A stretch of DNA of 64,000 nt from Pseudonocardia kujensis (GTDB lineage Bacteria > Actinomycetota > Actinomycetes > Mycobacteriales > Pseudonocardiaceae): contig NZ_JAJSOK010000018.1 in assembly GCF_021283305.1 (NCBI RefSeq), positions 1-64,000 on the forward strand. Reading direction: 5' to 3'. The notes below the pieces were generated by a model. It did not search any database. It was not told the DNA's origin and was given only the letters and a program-made list of their open reading frames with translations. Positions 1 to 8,898 of the stretch are shown here, piece by piece. Positions within the stretch are counted from its first letter, which is position 1. Every line of letters begins with the position of its first letter. The translations under genes and the position numbers were made by a program.

Positions 1-274
1 GGGTGGGGTGGGTGGGCAGGTCGCGGCCCATCTCGAGGATGTGCGTCCGGTAGTTCAGCCCGACGCACAGGATCTTGCCGGGACGCGGGACGACCGGGGC
101 GACGTCCGCTCCGGCGATCTCGTGCCGGGTTCCGCCGGCCCTCTCCGCACGGGTGCGCCACCCCGGGTCGGCGAGCAGGGTCCCGACGTCCGGGGCGTCG
201 ATCTCGACCGCGTGCTCGCCGTCCGCCCGAGCGGCTCGGGTGCCTCCGCCGGTGCGCAGGGTCATCAGTCTCAC
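1..274 (-). CDS. FAH-family hydrolase, N-terminal part (cut by left edge)
   Basis: Only the first 91 codons lie in the window. The visible protein runs from a GTG at 274, which has a GGAGG seven bases upstream, to a VPRPGKILCVGLNYRTH segment at about residues 62-78. That segment is the typical entry to the fumarylacetoacetate hydrolase fold (G-L-N-Y). The gene lies 47 bases downstream of the gentisate dioxygenase on the same strand, so fumarylpyruvate or maleylpyruvate hydrolysis is the most economical role. The metal-binding Glu/Glu/Asp residues are outside the window, so catalytic competence cannot be judged. An in-frame ATG at 265 is the alternative start. Confidence 0.82.
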   Translation of the reverse strand, partial: MRLMTLRTGGGTRAARADGEHAVEIDAPDVGTLLADPGWRTRAERAGGTRHEIAGADVAPVVPRPGKILCVGLNYRTHILEMGRDLPTHPT

Positions 275-321
275 GTGTGGTCCTCCAGGGCGTTCGGGGT
301 CGGCGGGGTCGGCGCCGCTGC

Positions 322-1425
322 TCAGCCGACCTGGACGCGGTCGAGGTGCAGGCGCTCGAAGATCGGGGAGTCGGAGAAGCGGAAGAGGTCCAGGCCGGAG
401 TCGGTGCCGATCGCCAGCGGCGCCCAGGACGGGACGACCACGAGGTCGCCCCGGGTGACCGTCCAGTCGCGCTCGCCGACGTGCACCTGGCCGGTGCCGT
501 CGAACACCTGCCAGACGGCCGACCCGACCTCGCGGCGTGCTGCGGTCCGCGCACCGGGCGCGAGCCGGTGCATCTCCGCGCGCAGGGTCGGCATGACGTC
601 GCCACCCGTCGTCGGGTTGGAGAAGCGGACCGCGGCGTGCCCGGGCTCGACGACCCCGGGATGCCCTTCCCGCTCCAGGGCGAGCTGGTCGTCCAGGGCG
701 GCGTCGGTGTGCTCCCAGCGGTACGCCGCGATCGGCGAGTTCGGCAGCGGGTCGGGACGCGCGACCGGGCGCAGGCCGGGATGGGCCCACAGCCGTTCGG
801 CCCGGGAGCGGTCGGGTGCGGAGCGGTCGCCGACCTGGTCCGGACCGGTCTCGAAGAACGCCGATCCCATGTGGTGGACGAAGGGGATGTCCAGGCCGTC
901 CAGCCAGGCCATGGGCCGGTCGCTCTGGTTGTGGTGGCCGTGGAAGTGCCAGCCCGGCGTGAGGAGGAGGTCCCCGCGGCGCATTGCGACCGGATCGCCG
1001 TCGACGACGGTCCACACGCCCTCGCCCTCGACGACGAAGCGGAACGCGTTCTGGGTGTGCCGGTGGACCGGAGCGTCCTCGCGCGGCTTGAGGTACTGGA
1101 TCGCGGCCCAGAGCGTCGACGTGGCGAAGGGGGCACCGCCCAGGCCGGGGTTCGCCAGGGCGATCGCCCGCCGCTCGCCGCCCCGTCCGACCGGGACGAG
1201 GTCGCCGGAGCGCTCGGCCAGGCGGAACAGCCGGTCCCAGCGCCAGACGTGGGGCCGCGCCGCCGGGCTCGGCGTCCGCGGCATCAGCTCGCCGATCTCG
1301 GTCCACAGCGGAACGAGCAGCTCGTCGGAGAACCCGCGGTAGAGGGCGTCGAGCTCCGCCGACGGCTCCGGCTGGCCCGGGCCCGCGCTCGCGCTCGGCG
1401 AGACCGGGGAGGAGAGGGAGGTCAT
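322..1425 (-). CDS. Gentisate 1,2-dioxygenase-like bicupin
   Basis: A 367-residue cytosolic Fe(II) ring-cleaving dioxygenase of the gentisate/salicylate/1-hydroxy-2-naphthoate family. The first cupin carries the metal triad: HRH at residues 121-123 (His121, His123) inside VHRHTQNAFRFVVEGEG, and a third His within GWHFHGHH at about 160-165. A second cupin lies near residues 250-340. Length fits the family. The expected reaction is gentisate plus O2 to maleylpyruvate. The downstream FAH-family gene would take the product, and the divergent IclR gene is the likely regulator. Sequence alone cannot separate gentisate from other 2-hydroxybenzoates as substrate. Confidence 0.88.
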   Translation of the reverse strand: MTSLSSPVSPSASAGPGQPEPSAELDALYRGFSDELLVPLWTEIGELMPRTPSPAARPHVWRWDRLFRLAERSGDLVPVGRGGERRAIALANPGLGGAPFATSTLWAAIQYLKPREDAPVHRHTQNAFRFVVEGEGVWTVVDGDPVAMRRGDLLLTPGWHFHGHHNQSDRPMAWLDGLDIPFVHHMGSAFFETGPDQVGDRSAPDRSRAERLWAHPGLRPVARPDPLPNSPIAAYRWEHTDAALDDQLALEREGHPGVVEPGHAAVRFSNPTTGGDVMPTLRAEMHRLAPGARTAARREVGSAVWQVFDGTGQVHVGERDWTVTRGDLVVVPSWAPLAIGTDSGLDLFRFSDSPIFERLHLDRVQVG

Positions 1426-1500
1426 GGTGAACGGTCCTTCCGGGCGACGGGTGTGGTCGCAGCGCCGACGCTACGGATGTTTTTCCCGTGGGTCGGTGAT

Positions 1501-1517
1501 GTTCTGGAGTGAAGAAC
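1501..1517. promoter_or_regulatory. Candidate IclR operator, TTCT-N7-AGAA
   Basis: GTTCT (1501-1505) and AGAAC (1513-1517) form an inverted repeat with a seven-base spacer. It sits between the divergent gentisate dioxygenase and IclR genes. The same TTCT-N7-AGAA layout recurs at 2338-2352, before the transporter operon. The half-site is short, so chance occurrence is possible. Confidence 0.35.
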
Positions 1518-1579
1518 GGGGCAGCGCCGCCGAGCCCGACGCTGGACGGGTTCTGCCTGGCGCGAGTAGTAGTTCCGGC

Positions 1580-2326
1580 GTGCAGAACAAGCCGCGGTAC
1601 AGCATCGAGTCGGTCAACCACGCGTTGATCCTGGCGACCGCACTCGCACAGGAAGGGCCGATGGGGGTCGCCGACGCGGCCACCCGCCTCGGCGTCGCCC
1701 GCTCCACCGCCCACCGCCTGCTGGCGATGCTCGTCTACCGGGGTTTCGCCGAGCAGGACGACGACCGTCGCTACGGGCCGGGGCCGATGCTGCGCGGGGA
1801 GCTCGGCGAGCCCGTGACCGAGCTGAGGCGCGTGGCGCTCCCGCTGCTCCAGGTACTGATGGCCCGGACCGGTGAGACCGTGCAGCTGCAGGTGGTCCGC
1901 GGCAGGCGCGCGCGGTTCGTCGCCTCCGTCGAGTGCGACCGGATCCTTCGTGTCGGCGACCGGGTCGGGCGCGAGCTGCCCGCCCATCTCACGTCCGCCG
2001 GGCGCGCCGTCCTGGCGTCCTGGCCGGAGGACCACGTCCGGGACCTGTACGACACGGGTGGCCCGCCGGAGGGCGGGCACCTCGACGTGCATGCCCTGAT
2101 GCGCGACCTGCGCCGGGTCCGCAGGCAGGGGTTCGCGGTCAACGACGGCCTCACCGAGGAGGGGCTGACCGCCATCGGGCGCGCGGTGCAGGGGCTCGAG
2201 CAACCCCCCGTCGTCGGGATCGCCATCGCGATGCCGACCGCCCGCTACCGGGCCGCCCAGCTCACCGCCTACGTCGACGCCCTGACGGACACCGCCGAGC
2301 TCATCGAGGCCGCCCTCACCGGCTGA
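1580..2326 (+). CDS. IclR-family transcriptional regulator
   Basis: A 248-residue regulator if started at the GTG at 1580. The winged helix-turn-helix covers about residues 10-60 (SVNHAL, ARSTAHRLLAMLVYRGF), and a C-terminal effector-binding IclR domain follows. The frame stays open upstream, with an ATG at 1499. The 1580 start is preferred because the protein then begins just before the conserved RYSIESVNHAL segment, as IclR proteins usually do. It lies divergent from the gentisate dioxygenase and directly upstream of a transporter/monooxygenase operon, so it probably controls one or both. A close paralogue is at 7916-8767. Confidence 0.88.
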   Translation: MQNKPRYSIESVNHALILATALAQEGPMGVADAATRLGVARSTAHRLLAMLVYRGFAEQDDDRRYGPGPMLRGELGEPVTELRRVALPLLQVLMARTGETVQLQVVRGRRARFVASVECDRILRVGDRVGRELPAHLTSAGRAVLASWPEDHVRDLYDTGGPPEGGHLDVHALMRDLRRVRRQGFAVNDGLTEEGLTAIGRAVQGLEQPPVVGIAIAMPTARYRAAQLTAYVDALTDTAELIEAALTG

Positions 2327-2337
2327 CGAGGACCACA

Positions 2338-2352
2338 TTCTTCAACGCAGAA
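2338..2352. promoter_or_regulatory. Candidate second IclR site upstream of transporter operon
   Basis: TTCT (2338-2341) and AGAA (2349-2352) are separated by seven bases, the same layout as at 1502-1516. It lies 170 bases before the MHS transporter start, in the 196-base gap after the IclR gene. No other structure was recognised in that gap. Confidence 0.3.
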
Positions 2353-2522
2353 CTACGACGGGTGCCGCCCAGAACGTGGGTACCGTTCGATCCGGCCGAG
2401 CCGCACCACACCGCTGCGCACCCGCCGCCGGCGACGGCACCTCGGGCCGGCCCTCGCGGCCGCCCGGCCTCCCGATCGATGGTCCCTGCCACCACGCCCG
2501 ATTGAGTCCAACGGAGTTCTCA

Positions 2523-3854
2523 ATGACCAGAGTTCCGACCAACGCCGACGTCGCCGACGGCACGGCCCCGCCCAGCGCCCGTCGGCGCACGCTCATGCTC
2601 ACCGCCGTCGGCAACGTCTTCGAGTGGTACGACTTCACGGTCTACGGCTTCTTCGCCCCCGCGATCGCCGCGACGTTCTTCCCCAAGCAGGACTCCCTCG
2701 CCGCCCTCCTCTCGACCTTCGTCGTCTTCGTCGTCGGGTTCCTGGCTCGGCCGCTCGGCGGCCTGATCTTCGGCCGGCTTGTCGACCGCAAGGGTCGCAA
2801 GGCGATCATGCTCTTCTCGATGTTGCTGATGGCGACCGGTTCGTTGCTGATCGCGCTCGCGCCGGGCTATGTCACCGCTGGTGTCCTCGGCACCCTCATC
2901 GTGGTCGTCGGCCGGCTGTGCCAGGGGCTCTCGGCCGGTGGCGAGCAGGGCTCCGCGGGGATGTTCCTCGTCGAGTGGGCCGGGACGGGGCGCAGGGCGT
3001 TCTTCGGCAGCTTCCTCAACTCCGCGGCGACGACCGGTGTCCTGCTGGGCGCGCTCCTCGGCGCCCTGCTGACCACCACACTCGGGACGGCGACCGTCAA
3101 CGCCTGGGCGTGGCGCATCCCGTTCTTCCTCGGCGCCGCGCTGGCGCTGGTCGTCTTCTTCCTGCGCCGGGACGTCGAGGAGTCCCCGGTGTTCGAGGAG
3201 ATCCGCGCCGCGCACCGCTCGGCGGAGGAGGCGCAGGCCGCTTCCTCGCCCGCGAATCGGCTGCCCAACGGCGCCGCCTTCTTCGTCGTCCTCGGGTTCA
3301 TCGCGCTGTGGACCACGACGACCTTCATCACGCTGACGTACATGCCCACCTTCGCCTTTGCGATCGTGGGGGTCAACGCCTCTGGCTCGCTCTGGGCCAC
3401 CGCACTCGGTGCCGGGCTGACGGCGGCGCTGATCCCGGTCGGCGGCTGGATCTCCGACCGGGTGGGCAGGCGGCCGGTGATCTTCTTCTCCGGCATCGGC
3501 TACCTCGTCCTGGCCGTCCCGCTCTTCACACTCGTCGCGACGACCAAGGAGTTCTGGGCGGTCCTGCTGCTCGAGTTCGTGCTCGCCTTCTTCTCGGCCC
3601 CCATCCTGGGCATGGGTGTCGCGCTGATCGTCGAGATGTTCCACGGGCGCAACCACGGCTTCCTCGTCACCGTCACCATGGCGGTCGGCGTCACCCTCTT
3701 CGGCGGCTTCGGTCCGTACATCTGCACCTGGCTGATCAGCATGACGGGCCAGCCGATCTCCGCGTCGTACTGGGTGGTCGCGGTGTCCGTCCTCACGCTC
3801 GTCTCGGCCCTCTTCATCCCGCGAGACCTGCACACGCGCCCGCTCTCACGGTGA
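2523..3854 (+). CDS. MHS-family MFS metabolite:H+ symporter
   Basis: A 443-residue inner-membrane transporter with about 12 hydrophobic segments. The segment GNVFEWYDFTVYGFFAP near residues 33-49 is the hallmark of the metabolite:H+ symporter (ShiA/ProP/PcaT-like) group. The sugar-porter-like loop after helix 2 reads GRLVDRKGRK. The start is the ATG at 2523. It leads a plus-strand operon with the luciferase-like monooxygenase (3910) and the flavin monooxygenase (5065), so it probably imports their substrate, an organic acid whose identity is not shown. Confidence 0.9.
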   Translation: MTRVPTNADVADGTAPPSARRRTLMLTAVGNVFEWYDFTVYGFFAPAIAATFFPKQDSLAALLSTFVVFVVGFLARPLGGLIFGRLVDRKGRKAIMLFSMLLMATGSLLIALAPGYVTAGVLGTLIVVVGRLCQGLSAGGEQGSAGMFLVEWAGTGRRAFFGSFLNSAATTGVLLGALLGALLTTTLGTATVNAWAWRIPFFLGAALALVVFFLRRDVEESPVFEEIRAAHRSAEEAQAASSPANRLPNGAAFFVVLGFIALWTTTTFITLTYMPTFAFAIVGVNASGSLWATALGAGLTAALIPVGGWISDRVGRRPVIFFSGIGYLVLAVPLFTLVATTKEFWAVLLLEFVLAFFSAPILGMGVALIVEMFHGRNHGFLVTVTMAVGVTLFGGFGPYICTWLISMTGQPISASYWVVAVSVLTLVSALFIPRDLHTRPLSR

Positions 3855-3909
3855 GGCGCACCCCCCGCGCGGTCCGTACGCGCGCCGATCGACAAGGAGA
3901 GACGGCTAC

Positions 3910-5031
3910 ATGCTGAGCAAGAACGCCTTCCAGCTGGGACTGTTCGCCCTCAACTGCTCCAACGGCATGACCATGACCAAGGCCCCGGAGCGGTGGCAGA
4001 ACACCTGGGACAACAATGTCCGGGCCGCGCAGCTGGCGGACGACGCGGGGCTGGAGTTCCTCCTCCCGGTCGGCCGGTGGCGGGGGTACGGCGGCGAGAC
4101 GAACAGCCAGAACAGCAACTTCGAGCCGATCAGCTGGGCGACCGGCATCCTGGCCCACACCTCGCGGATCCGTGTGTTCAGTACCACCCACTGCGCGCTG
4201 ATCCACCCCGTCTTCGCCGCCAAGCAGATGGCGACGGCGGACCACGTCGGCCGCGGGCGCTTCGGGCTCAACATCGTGGCGGGCTGGAACGCCGCGGAGT
4301 TCTCGATGTTCGGGCAGGCGCTCAAGGAGCACGACGACCGGTACGCCTACGCGCAGGAGTGGCTGGACGTCGTCAAGAAGGTCTGGACCGAGCCGGACCT
4401 GTTCGACCACCAGGGCCGGTTCTTCGATCTGAAGGGCGTGGAGGGCCAGCCCCACCCCGTCGGCGATCCGGTCATCATGAGCGCGGGCATCTCCTCCGCC
4501 GGGAGCGCCTTCGCCGCCCGCAACGCCGACGCGCTCTTCATGGTGATCAACGACCTCGACAGCATGGGGGAGAAGGTGGCCGAGGTGAAGCGCATCGACC
4601 CCGCCCGCCCGTTCGGTGTCTTCGCCAGCAGCCACCTGGTCTGCCGGCCCACCCGCAAGGAGGCGGAGGACTACTACCACTACATCGTCGACGAGATGGG
4701 CGACTGGGAGGCGGCGGACAACATGGCGGCCGGCCGCCTCACGGCCCAGTCGTCCACGGCGGAGCAGCTGCAGGCGCACGCCATGAAGCGGCGCAACATC
4801 GGCGGGTCCGGCACGTGGCCCGTCGTCGGCAGCTACGACGACGTCGTCGACATGTACGCACGGCTGAGCGCCGCCGGGCTGCAGGGCGTCGCCGTCGGGC
4901 TCGTCCACTACGTCGACGAGTTCCCCCACCTGCGCGACGAGGTGCTCCCGCGGATGGAGCGGATCGGCCTCCGGCAGCCGGTCGCTCCCCAGGGTCAGGA
5001 CGACCCGGCGCGGACGAAGGCCTACGCGTAG
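3910..5031 (+). CDS. Luciferase-like (LLM) flavin-dependent monooxygenase, RutA/SsuD type
   Basis: A 373-residue FMNH2-dependent TIM-barrel monooxygenase. Family features are the N-terminal SNGMTM segment, a WRGYGGETNSQNSNFEP stretch near residue 58, TSRIRVFSTTH at about 92, and RFGLNIVAGWNAAEF near 121-135. These resemble the pyrimidine oxygenase RutA and sulfone/sulfonate monooxygenases. The start ATG at 3910 has AAGGAGA upstream. Such enzymes need reduced FMN from a separate reductase, and none is adjacent. The true substrate is unknown; the operon context suggests it works with the FAD monooxygenase downstream. Confidence 0.87.
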   Translation: MLSKNAFQLGLFALNCSNGMTMTKAPERWQNTWDNNVRAAQLADDAGLEFLLPVGRWRGYGGETNSQNSNFEPISWATGILAHTSRIRVFSTTHCALIHPVFAAKQMATADHVGRGRFGLNIVAGWNAAEFSMFGQALKEHDDRYAYAQEWLDVVKKVWTEPDLFDHQGRFFDLKGVEGQPHPVGDPVIMSAGISSAGSAFAARNADALFMVINDLDSMGEKVAEVKRIDPARPFGVFASSHLVCRPTRKEAEDYYHYIVDEMGDWEAADNMAAGRLTAQSSTAEQLQAHAMKRRNIGGSGTWPVVGSYDDVVDMYARLSAAGLQGVAVGLVHYVDEFPHLRDEVLPRMERIGLRQPVAPQGQDDPARTKAYA

Positions 5032-5064
5032 GCGCCGGGACGAGGAGACAGGGAGGCCTCGCGA

Positions 5065-6309
5065 ATGAAGGTAGTGGTTGTCGGCGGCGGCATCGGCGGG
5101 CTGACACTGGCGCTGTCGCTCCGGGCGCGCTTCGACGACGTGGACGTCCACGTCTACGAGGCGGCCCCCGAGTTCAAGCCGTTGGGGCTGGGCATCAACC
5201 TGATGCCGCACTGCGTCCGTGTCCTGACCCAGCTCGGCCTGGAGGACGCGCTCGCGGAGGTGGCCGTCGAGGCGCAGGAGTTCGTCTTCGCCACCCACAA
5301 CGGTCAGATCATCTACCGCGAGCCGACCGGGCTGTACGCCGGGCACCCGTACCGGCACTTCTCGGTCCACCGCGGCGACCTGCACACGGTGCTGCTGAAC
5401 GCCGTGCTCTCCCGGCTCGGGGGGGACCACGTGCACACCGACCACCGGCTGGTGGGCCTCACGCAGGACCAGGCCGGCGTCACGGCGACCTTCCAGGCCT
5501 CCGCGGGCAGCGCGATCGCGCCGGTCGAGGGCGACGTCCTGATCGGCTGCGACGGGGTGCACTCGGTGGTGCGCAAGACGTTCTACCCGGACGAGGGTGC
5601 CCCGGTCTTCCACGGCATCAACATGTGGCGGGGGGTGACCCGGATGCCGCCGTTCCTCAGTGGAGGGAGCGCGACCCGCATCGGGGCCCTCTTCCTGACG
5701 GGCAAGCTCGCCGTGTACCCGATCCGCAACGCCATCGACACCGAGGGCAACCAGCTCGTCAACTGGATCGCCGAGGTGAACACCGAGGTGCGGTCGCCCG
5801 TCGACTGGAGCGCGGCGGGCGACATCGACGACTTCCTGCACTACTTCGAGGACTGGAAGTTCGACTGGCTCGACTGCGGCGAGCTGCTCCGCAAGGGCGA
5901 GAACGTGCTCTCCTACCCGATGGTCGACCGTGACCCGGTCGACCGGTGGACCTTCGACCGCGTGACGCTCCTCGGCGACGCCGCCCACCCCATGTACCCG
6001 CGCGGCGGGAACGGTGGCGCACAGGCCATCCTCGACGCCGAGGCGCTCGCGAAGGCGCTCGAGGCGACGGCGGACCCGCGGGAGGGGCTGGTCGCGTACC
6101 AGGTGGAGCGGCTGCCGGTCGTCAACAACCTGGTGCTCACGAACCGCACCACACCGCCCGACACCATCATCGAGGTCGTGGAGCAGCGGACGAACGGCGA
6201 GCCGTTCGAGAACCTCCACGACATCATCTCGCAGGAGGAGATCGAAGAGATCAGCCACCGGTACCAGCGCGCGGCCGGCTACGACAAGGAGACCGTCGCG
6301 CGGAAGTGA
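5065..6309 (+). CDS. FAD-dependent aromatic monooxygenase (PhzS/3-hydroxybenzoate-6-hydroxylase-like)
   Basis: A 414-residue class A flavoprotein monooxygenase. The Rossmann fingerprint VVVGGGIGGLTLAL starts at residue 4, the DG motif is near residue 155 (IGCDGVHSVVR), and the second FAD motif is GDAAHPMYPRGGNGG at about 302-316, a PhzS-like variant. GAGG lies upstream of the ATG at 5065. The likely role is ortho- or para-hydroxylation of an aromatic acid with NAD(P)H. Ring hydroxylation could feed the gentisate dioxygenase, but the substrate is inferred, not shown. It is the last gene of the 2523-6309 operon. Confidence 0.87.
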   Translation: MKVVVVGGGIGGLTLALSLRARFDDVDVHVYEAAPEFKPLGLGINLMPHCVRVLTQLGLEDALAEVAVEAQEFVFATHNGQIIYREPTGLYAGHPYRHFSVHRGDLHTVLLNAVLSRLGGDHVHTDHRLVGLTQDQAGVTATFQASAGSAIAPVEGDVLIGCDGVHSVVRKTFYPDEGAPVFHGINMWRGVTRMPPFLSGGSATRIGALFLTGKLAVYPIRNAIDTEGNQLVNWIAEVNTEVRSPVDWSAAGDIDDFLHYFEDWKFDWLDCGELLRKGENVLSYPMVDRDPVDRWTFDRVTLLGDAAHPMYPRGGNGGAQAILDAEALAKALEATADPREGLVAYQVERLPVVNNLVLTNRTTPPDTIIEVVEQRTNGEPFENLHDIISQEEIEEISHRYQRAAGYDKETVARK

Positions 6310-6326
6310 GTCCGCCCCCGGCGAGA

Positions 6327-6368
6327 ACGGAAGAGGGACGCAGCCTTCGGGCCGCGTCCCTCTTCCGT
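6327..6368. terminator. Bidirectional hairpin with UUCG tetraloop
   Basis: A 15-bp perfect stem pairs 6327-6341 with 6354-6368. An inner GCC-TTCG-GGC cap (6343-6352) gives a C(UUCG)G tetraloop after one mismatch. It sits in the 68-base gap between two convergent stop codons, so it can end transcription from both sides. Confidence 0.85.
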
Positions 6369-6377
6369 CCTCCGGGC

Positions 6378-7766
6378 TCAGCTGACCCCGAGCACCTTCG
6401 GGGGGTTCACGAGGACCTCGGCGCCGCCGGGACGGACGACCATGCTGCCGCCGTACATCAGGCCGACGTCGGAGCGCCAGGACCGGTCGTGGAGGTCGAT
6501 GTTGTTGCCGAAGTGCATCCCCTCCTCGAGCACGAGGTGGCCGATCCGCGCGCCGTTGAGCGAGTCGGACCCGTATCCGGGCTGGTAGACGACGGTGGGG
6601 AACTCCGGCGAGGCCAGGCCCATCGCGTGGAAGCCGAGCTCGATCCAGTTGACCCCGGCCCGGTCGGCGGGCTCGCGGATCTCGCGCAGCGCCTCGTCGA
6701 TCGTCCTGCCCGGCACGAGCGCGGCCCGGCTGGCCTCGAAGCACTCCAGCGCGATGTCGAAGAGCTTGTACAGCGGGTCGGGCACGCGGGACCCGATGTG
6801 GCAGCTGTACTCGGTGTGGACGAGGTAGCCGCCGTACTTGGTGTGCCACTCCGCGACGACGAGGTCACCCTCGTTCAGCGGCCGGGTCGTCGGGACCATC
6901 GGCTGGTCCGACCCGTGCAGCAGGTGCCAGAGCTCGCTGTCCGGGTGCTCGGCAGGGCCGGAGGCGAAGAGGTTGAAGATGTTCGGCTCGCCGCCGTTCG
7001 CGATCTGCGTCCGGATCATCTCGGCGTAGACCTCCGCCTCGGTGGCGCCGGCGCCCGCGGCGGTCACCAGGGCGTCGATGGTCTTCTCCGCGACCACCGC
7101 CGCGGAGCGGAGCATGCCGATCTCCTCCTCACTCTTGACCACGCGGAGCCGCTGGAACGCGTAGCCGAAGTCGACGAGCCGGGCGTCGGGGAGCAGCGCC
7201 TCCAGTGCCGCCTGCTCGCCGGACAGGATCGTGGAGGTGGTCTGGATGGTCGAGGAGAAGCCGACCAGGCCGATCCGCGCGCGACCGAGGCCCCGGTCCC
7301 TGAGCTCGGCGGCGAGCTCGGGGATCCCGTGACCGATCCGGATGTCGTCCACCCAGCCGTGCAGTGCCTCCTGGAAGTGGAAGGGCTGGCTCATGTGCGC
7401 CACCGCGTTGTACAGCACCGGGTCCCGGTCCAGGAAGAACAGCGCGCTCGAGCCCATCTTCGCGCCGGTGCCGGTGAGGTAGCGGATGTTCGCGATCCCC
7501 ATGTCCCAGTAGATGTCGTTGCCGAGCAGGACGAGCGCGTCGACACCCGCCATCAACATGTCCTTGCGCAGCGCGTCCCAGCGCCGGTCCCGTTCCGCGA
7601 GGCTCAGGTGGGGGTGGTGGTCGCCGGGGACCTTCGACGGCCGTGCGCCCCGGGGGATCGGGTGGGGCGGGAACGGGGGGAGGAGGCCGAGCGCCGTGAC
7701 CTCGGGTCCGAGGTTCGCCGGGATGCCGGTGACGAACTCGATGTTCTCGTTGCCTTCCGTGGCCAT
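6378..7766 (-). CDS. M24 peptidase-fold (creatinase-like) hydrolase with altered metal site
   Basis: A 462-residue pita-bread-fold protein with an N-terminal creatinase domain (about 55-205) and a C-terminal M24 domain (about 215-455). Where metallo-members have the Asp/Asp ligand segment, this protein reads VVAEWHTKYGGYLVHTEYS at about 304-321. The usual GHGIG histidine region reads GFHAMGL, and the last Glu region reads VGLMYGGSMVV. A metal-independent hydrolase like creatinase, or another C-N bond hydrolase, is therefore more likely than an aminopeptidase. GAGG precedes the ATG. It is divergent from the IclR gene at 7916. Confidence 0.85.
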   Translation of the reverse strand: MATEGNENIEFVTGIPANLGPEVTALGLLPPFPPHPIPRGARPSKVPGDHHPHLSLAERDRRWDALRKDMLMAGVDALVLLGNDIYWDMGIANIRYLTGTGAKMGSSALFFLDRDPVLYNAVAHMSQPFHFQEALHGWVDDIRIGHGIPELAAELRDRGLGRARIGLVGFSSTIQTTSTILSGEQAALEALLPDARLVDFGYAFQRLRVVKSEEEIGMLRSAAVVAEKTIDALVTAAGAGATEAEVYAEMIRTQIANGGEPNIFNLFASGPAEHPDSELWHLLHGSDQPMVPTTRPLNEGDLVVAEWHTKYGGYLVHTEYSCHIGSRVPDPLYKLFDIALECFEASRAALVPGRTIDEALREIREPADRAGVNWIELGFHAMGLASPEFPTVVYQPGYGSDSLNGARIGHLVLEEGMHFGNNIDLHDRSWRSDVGLMYGGSMVVRPGGAEVLVNPPKVLGVS

Positions 7767-7915
7767 GGGTCCTCGTTTCCTGATCGATGTCGAGCCCTCT
7801 CATCGTGTCGGCGCGAGGGGTCGCGGGCGCCGAACTTCTGCTCGGTGGAATCGGGCCGGGGCCTGCCCTCGCGACGGCCCCGTCCTTGTCGCCGGGCCAC
7901 CTGTGGGGGAGGATC

Positions 7916-8767
7916 GTGTTCACTTCCGGAAGGGAGGTCCGGGCCATCACGCAGGGCAACCTCGAGTACCACAGGCCGGCGTACGCCGTGAACTCGATCG
8001 ACAACGCTCTCCGGGCCATCCACATCCTCCGCGACTTCGGCTCCGCACGGATCTCGGACGTCGCGAAGGTCCTGGGTGTCGCCGACTCGACGGCGCACCG
8101 GATCATGGCGATGCTCGTCTTCCACGGTTTCGCGGTGCAGGACGACGACCGGCGCTACCGCGCCGGCCCGGCCCTGAGCGCGCCGGTCATCTCCTCGGAG
8201 CTGGCCCGCGACATCCAGGAGCTCGCCCTCCCGACGCTCGGCGCGCTGGCGAACAGGTACGGCGAGACGGTGTGCCTCGCCACCCGCGTCGGCGTGCACA
8301 CCCGCGTCCTCGTCTCCGCCGAGCCGGAGGATCCCGACCACGTGCCCGAGCGGACCGGGAACGTGCTCCCCGCTCACCTCAGCGCCGCCGGACGGGCGCT
8401 CCTGGCGCTGCTACCGGTCGAGAAGGTCGAGCACCTCTACCGCAGCACCGCCGCCGAGGCCCGCGGATCCCGCCTCTCGGACCGCGAGTACCGAATCCTG
8501 CTCGCCGAGTGCGACAGCACCCGCAGGCGCGGGTTCTCCCTCTGCCTGGAGAACATCAACAAGGGTATTTCGGCCGTCGCGGTCGCCGTCACCTCACCGC
8601 GTACGCCGCCCGTCGCGATCGTCGTCAGCACCCCGGCGGGCCGCCTGGTCGAGCTGTACCGGACGCCCGAGCGGCGCGCTCCGCTGTTCGACGCCCGGGA
8701 CGAGCTGGCCGCGACGCTCGCGTTGAAGCTCGAGCTGAGGGAGCCGCCCTCGCCCCTGATCGCGTGA
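7916..8767 (+). CDS. IclR-family transcriptional regulator
   Basis: A 283-residue regulator from the GTG at 7916, preceded at close range by GGGGGAGG. The winged HTH is near residues 30-75 (SIDNALRAIHIL, ADSTAHRIMAMLVFHGF), followed by an effector domain. It resembles the regulator at 1580-2326 in layout. The open frame extends to 7787, but that start would leave only 20 bases to the divergent M24 gene. Control of the M24 gene is likely from position; the inducer is unknown. Confidence 0.87.
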   Translation: MFTSGREVRAITQGNLEYHRPAYAVNSIDNALRAIHILRDFGSARISDVAKVLGVADSTAHRIMAMLVFHGFAVQDDDRRYRAGPALSAPVISSELARDIQELALPTLGALANRYGETVCLATRVGVHTRVLVSAEPEDPDHVPERTGNVLPAHLSAAGRALLALLPVEKVEHLYRSTAAEARGSRLSDREYRILLAECDSTRRRGFSLCLENINKGISAVAVAVTSPRTPPVAIVVSTPAGRLVELYRTPERRAPLFDARDELAATLALKLELREPPSPLIA

Positions 8768-8898
8768 GGACCTTTCCCGGGACCGGCCCGTGAGACCCGC
8801 TCCGGCCCGCCTTCTACCGGCGACGGCGAGGATCGGCTCGGTGCGGATTCGGAGGAGCGCCCGGGTTCTGACGTGTCACCCCCCGCCGCGGCCCCGAC

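Noticed and set aside
1424..1579. N-terminal extension of the first IclR protein from 1424
   Set aside because: It would overlap the divergent gentisate dioxygenase start, and the extra residues have no IclR similarity.
3814..6849. A 1011-codon open frame on the minus strand opposite the LLM and FAD monooxygenase genes
   Set aside because: It is rich in Arg, His, Val and Asp with no domain pattern, and mirrors well-supported plus-strand enzymes; this is normal for high-GC DNA.
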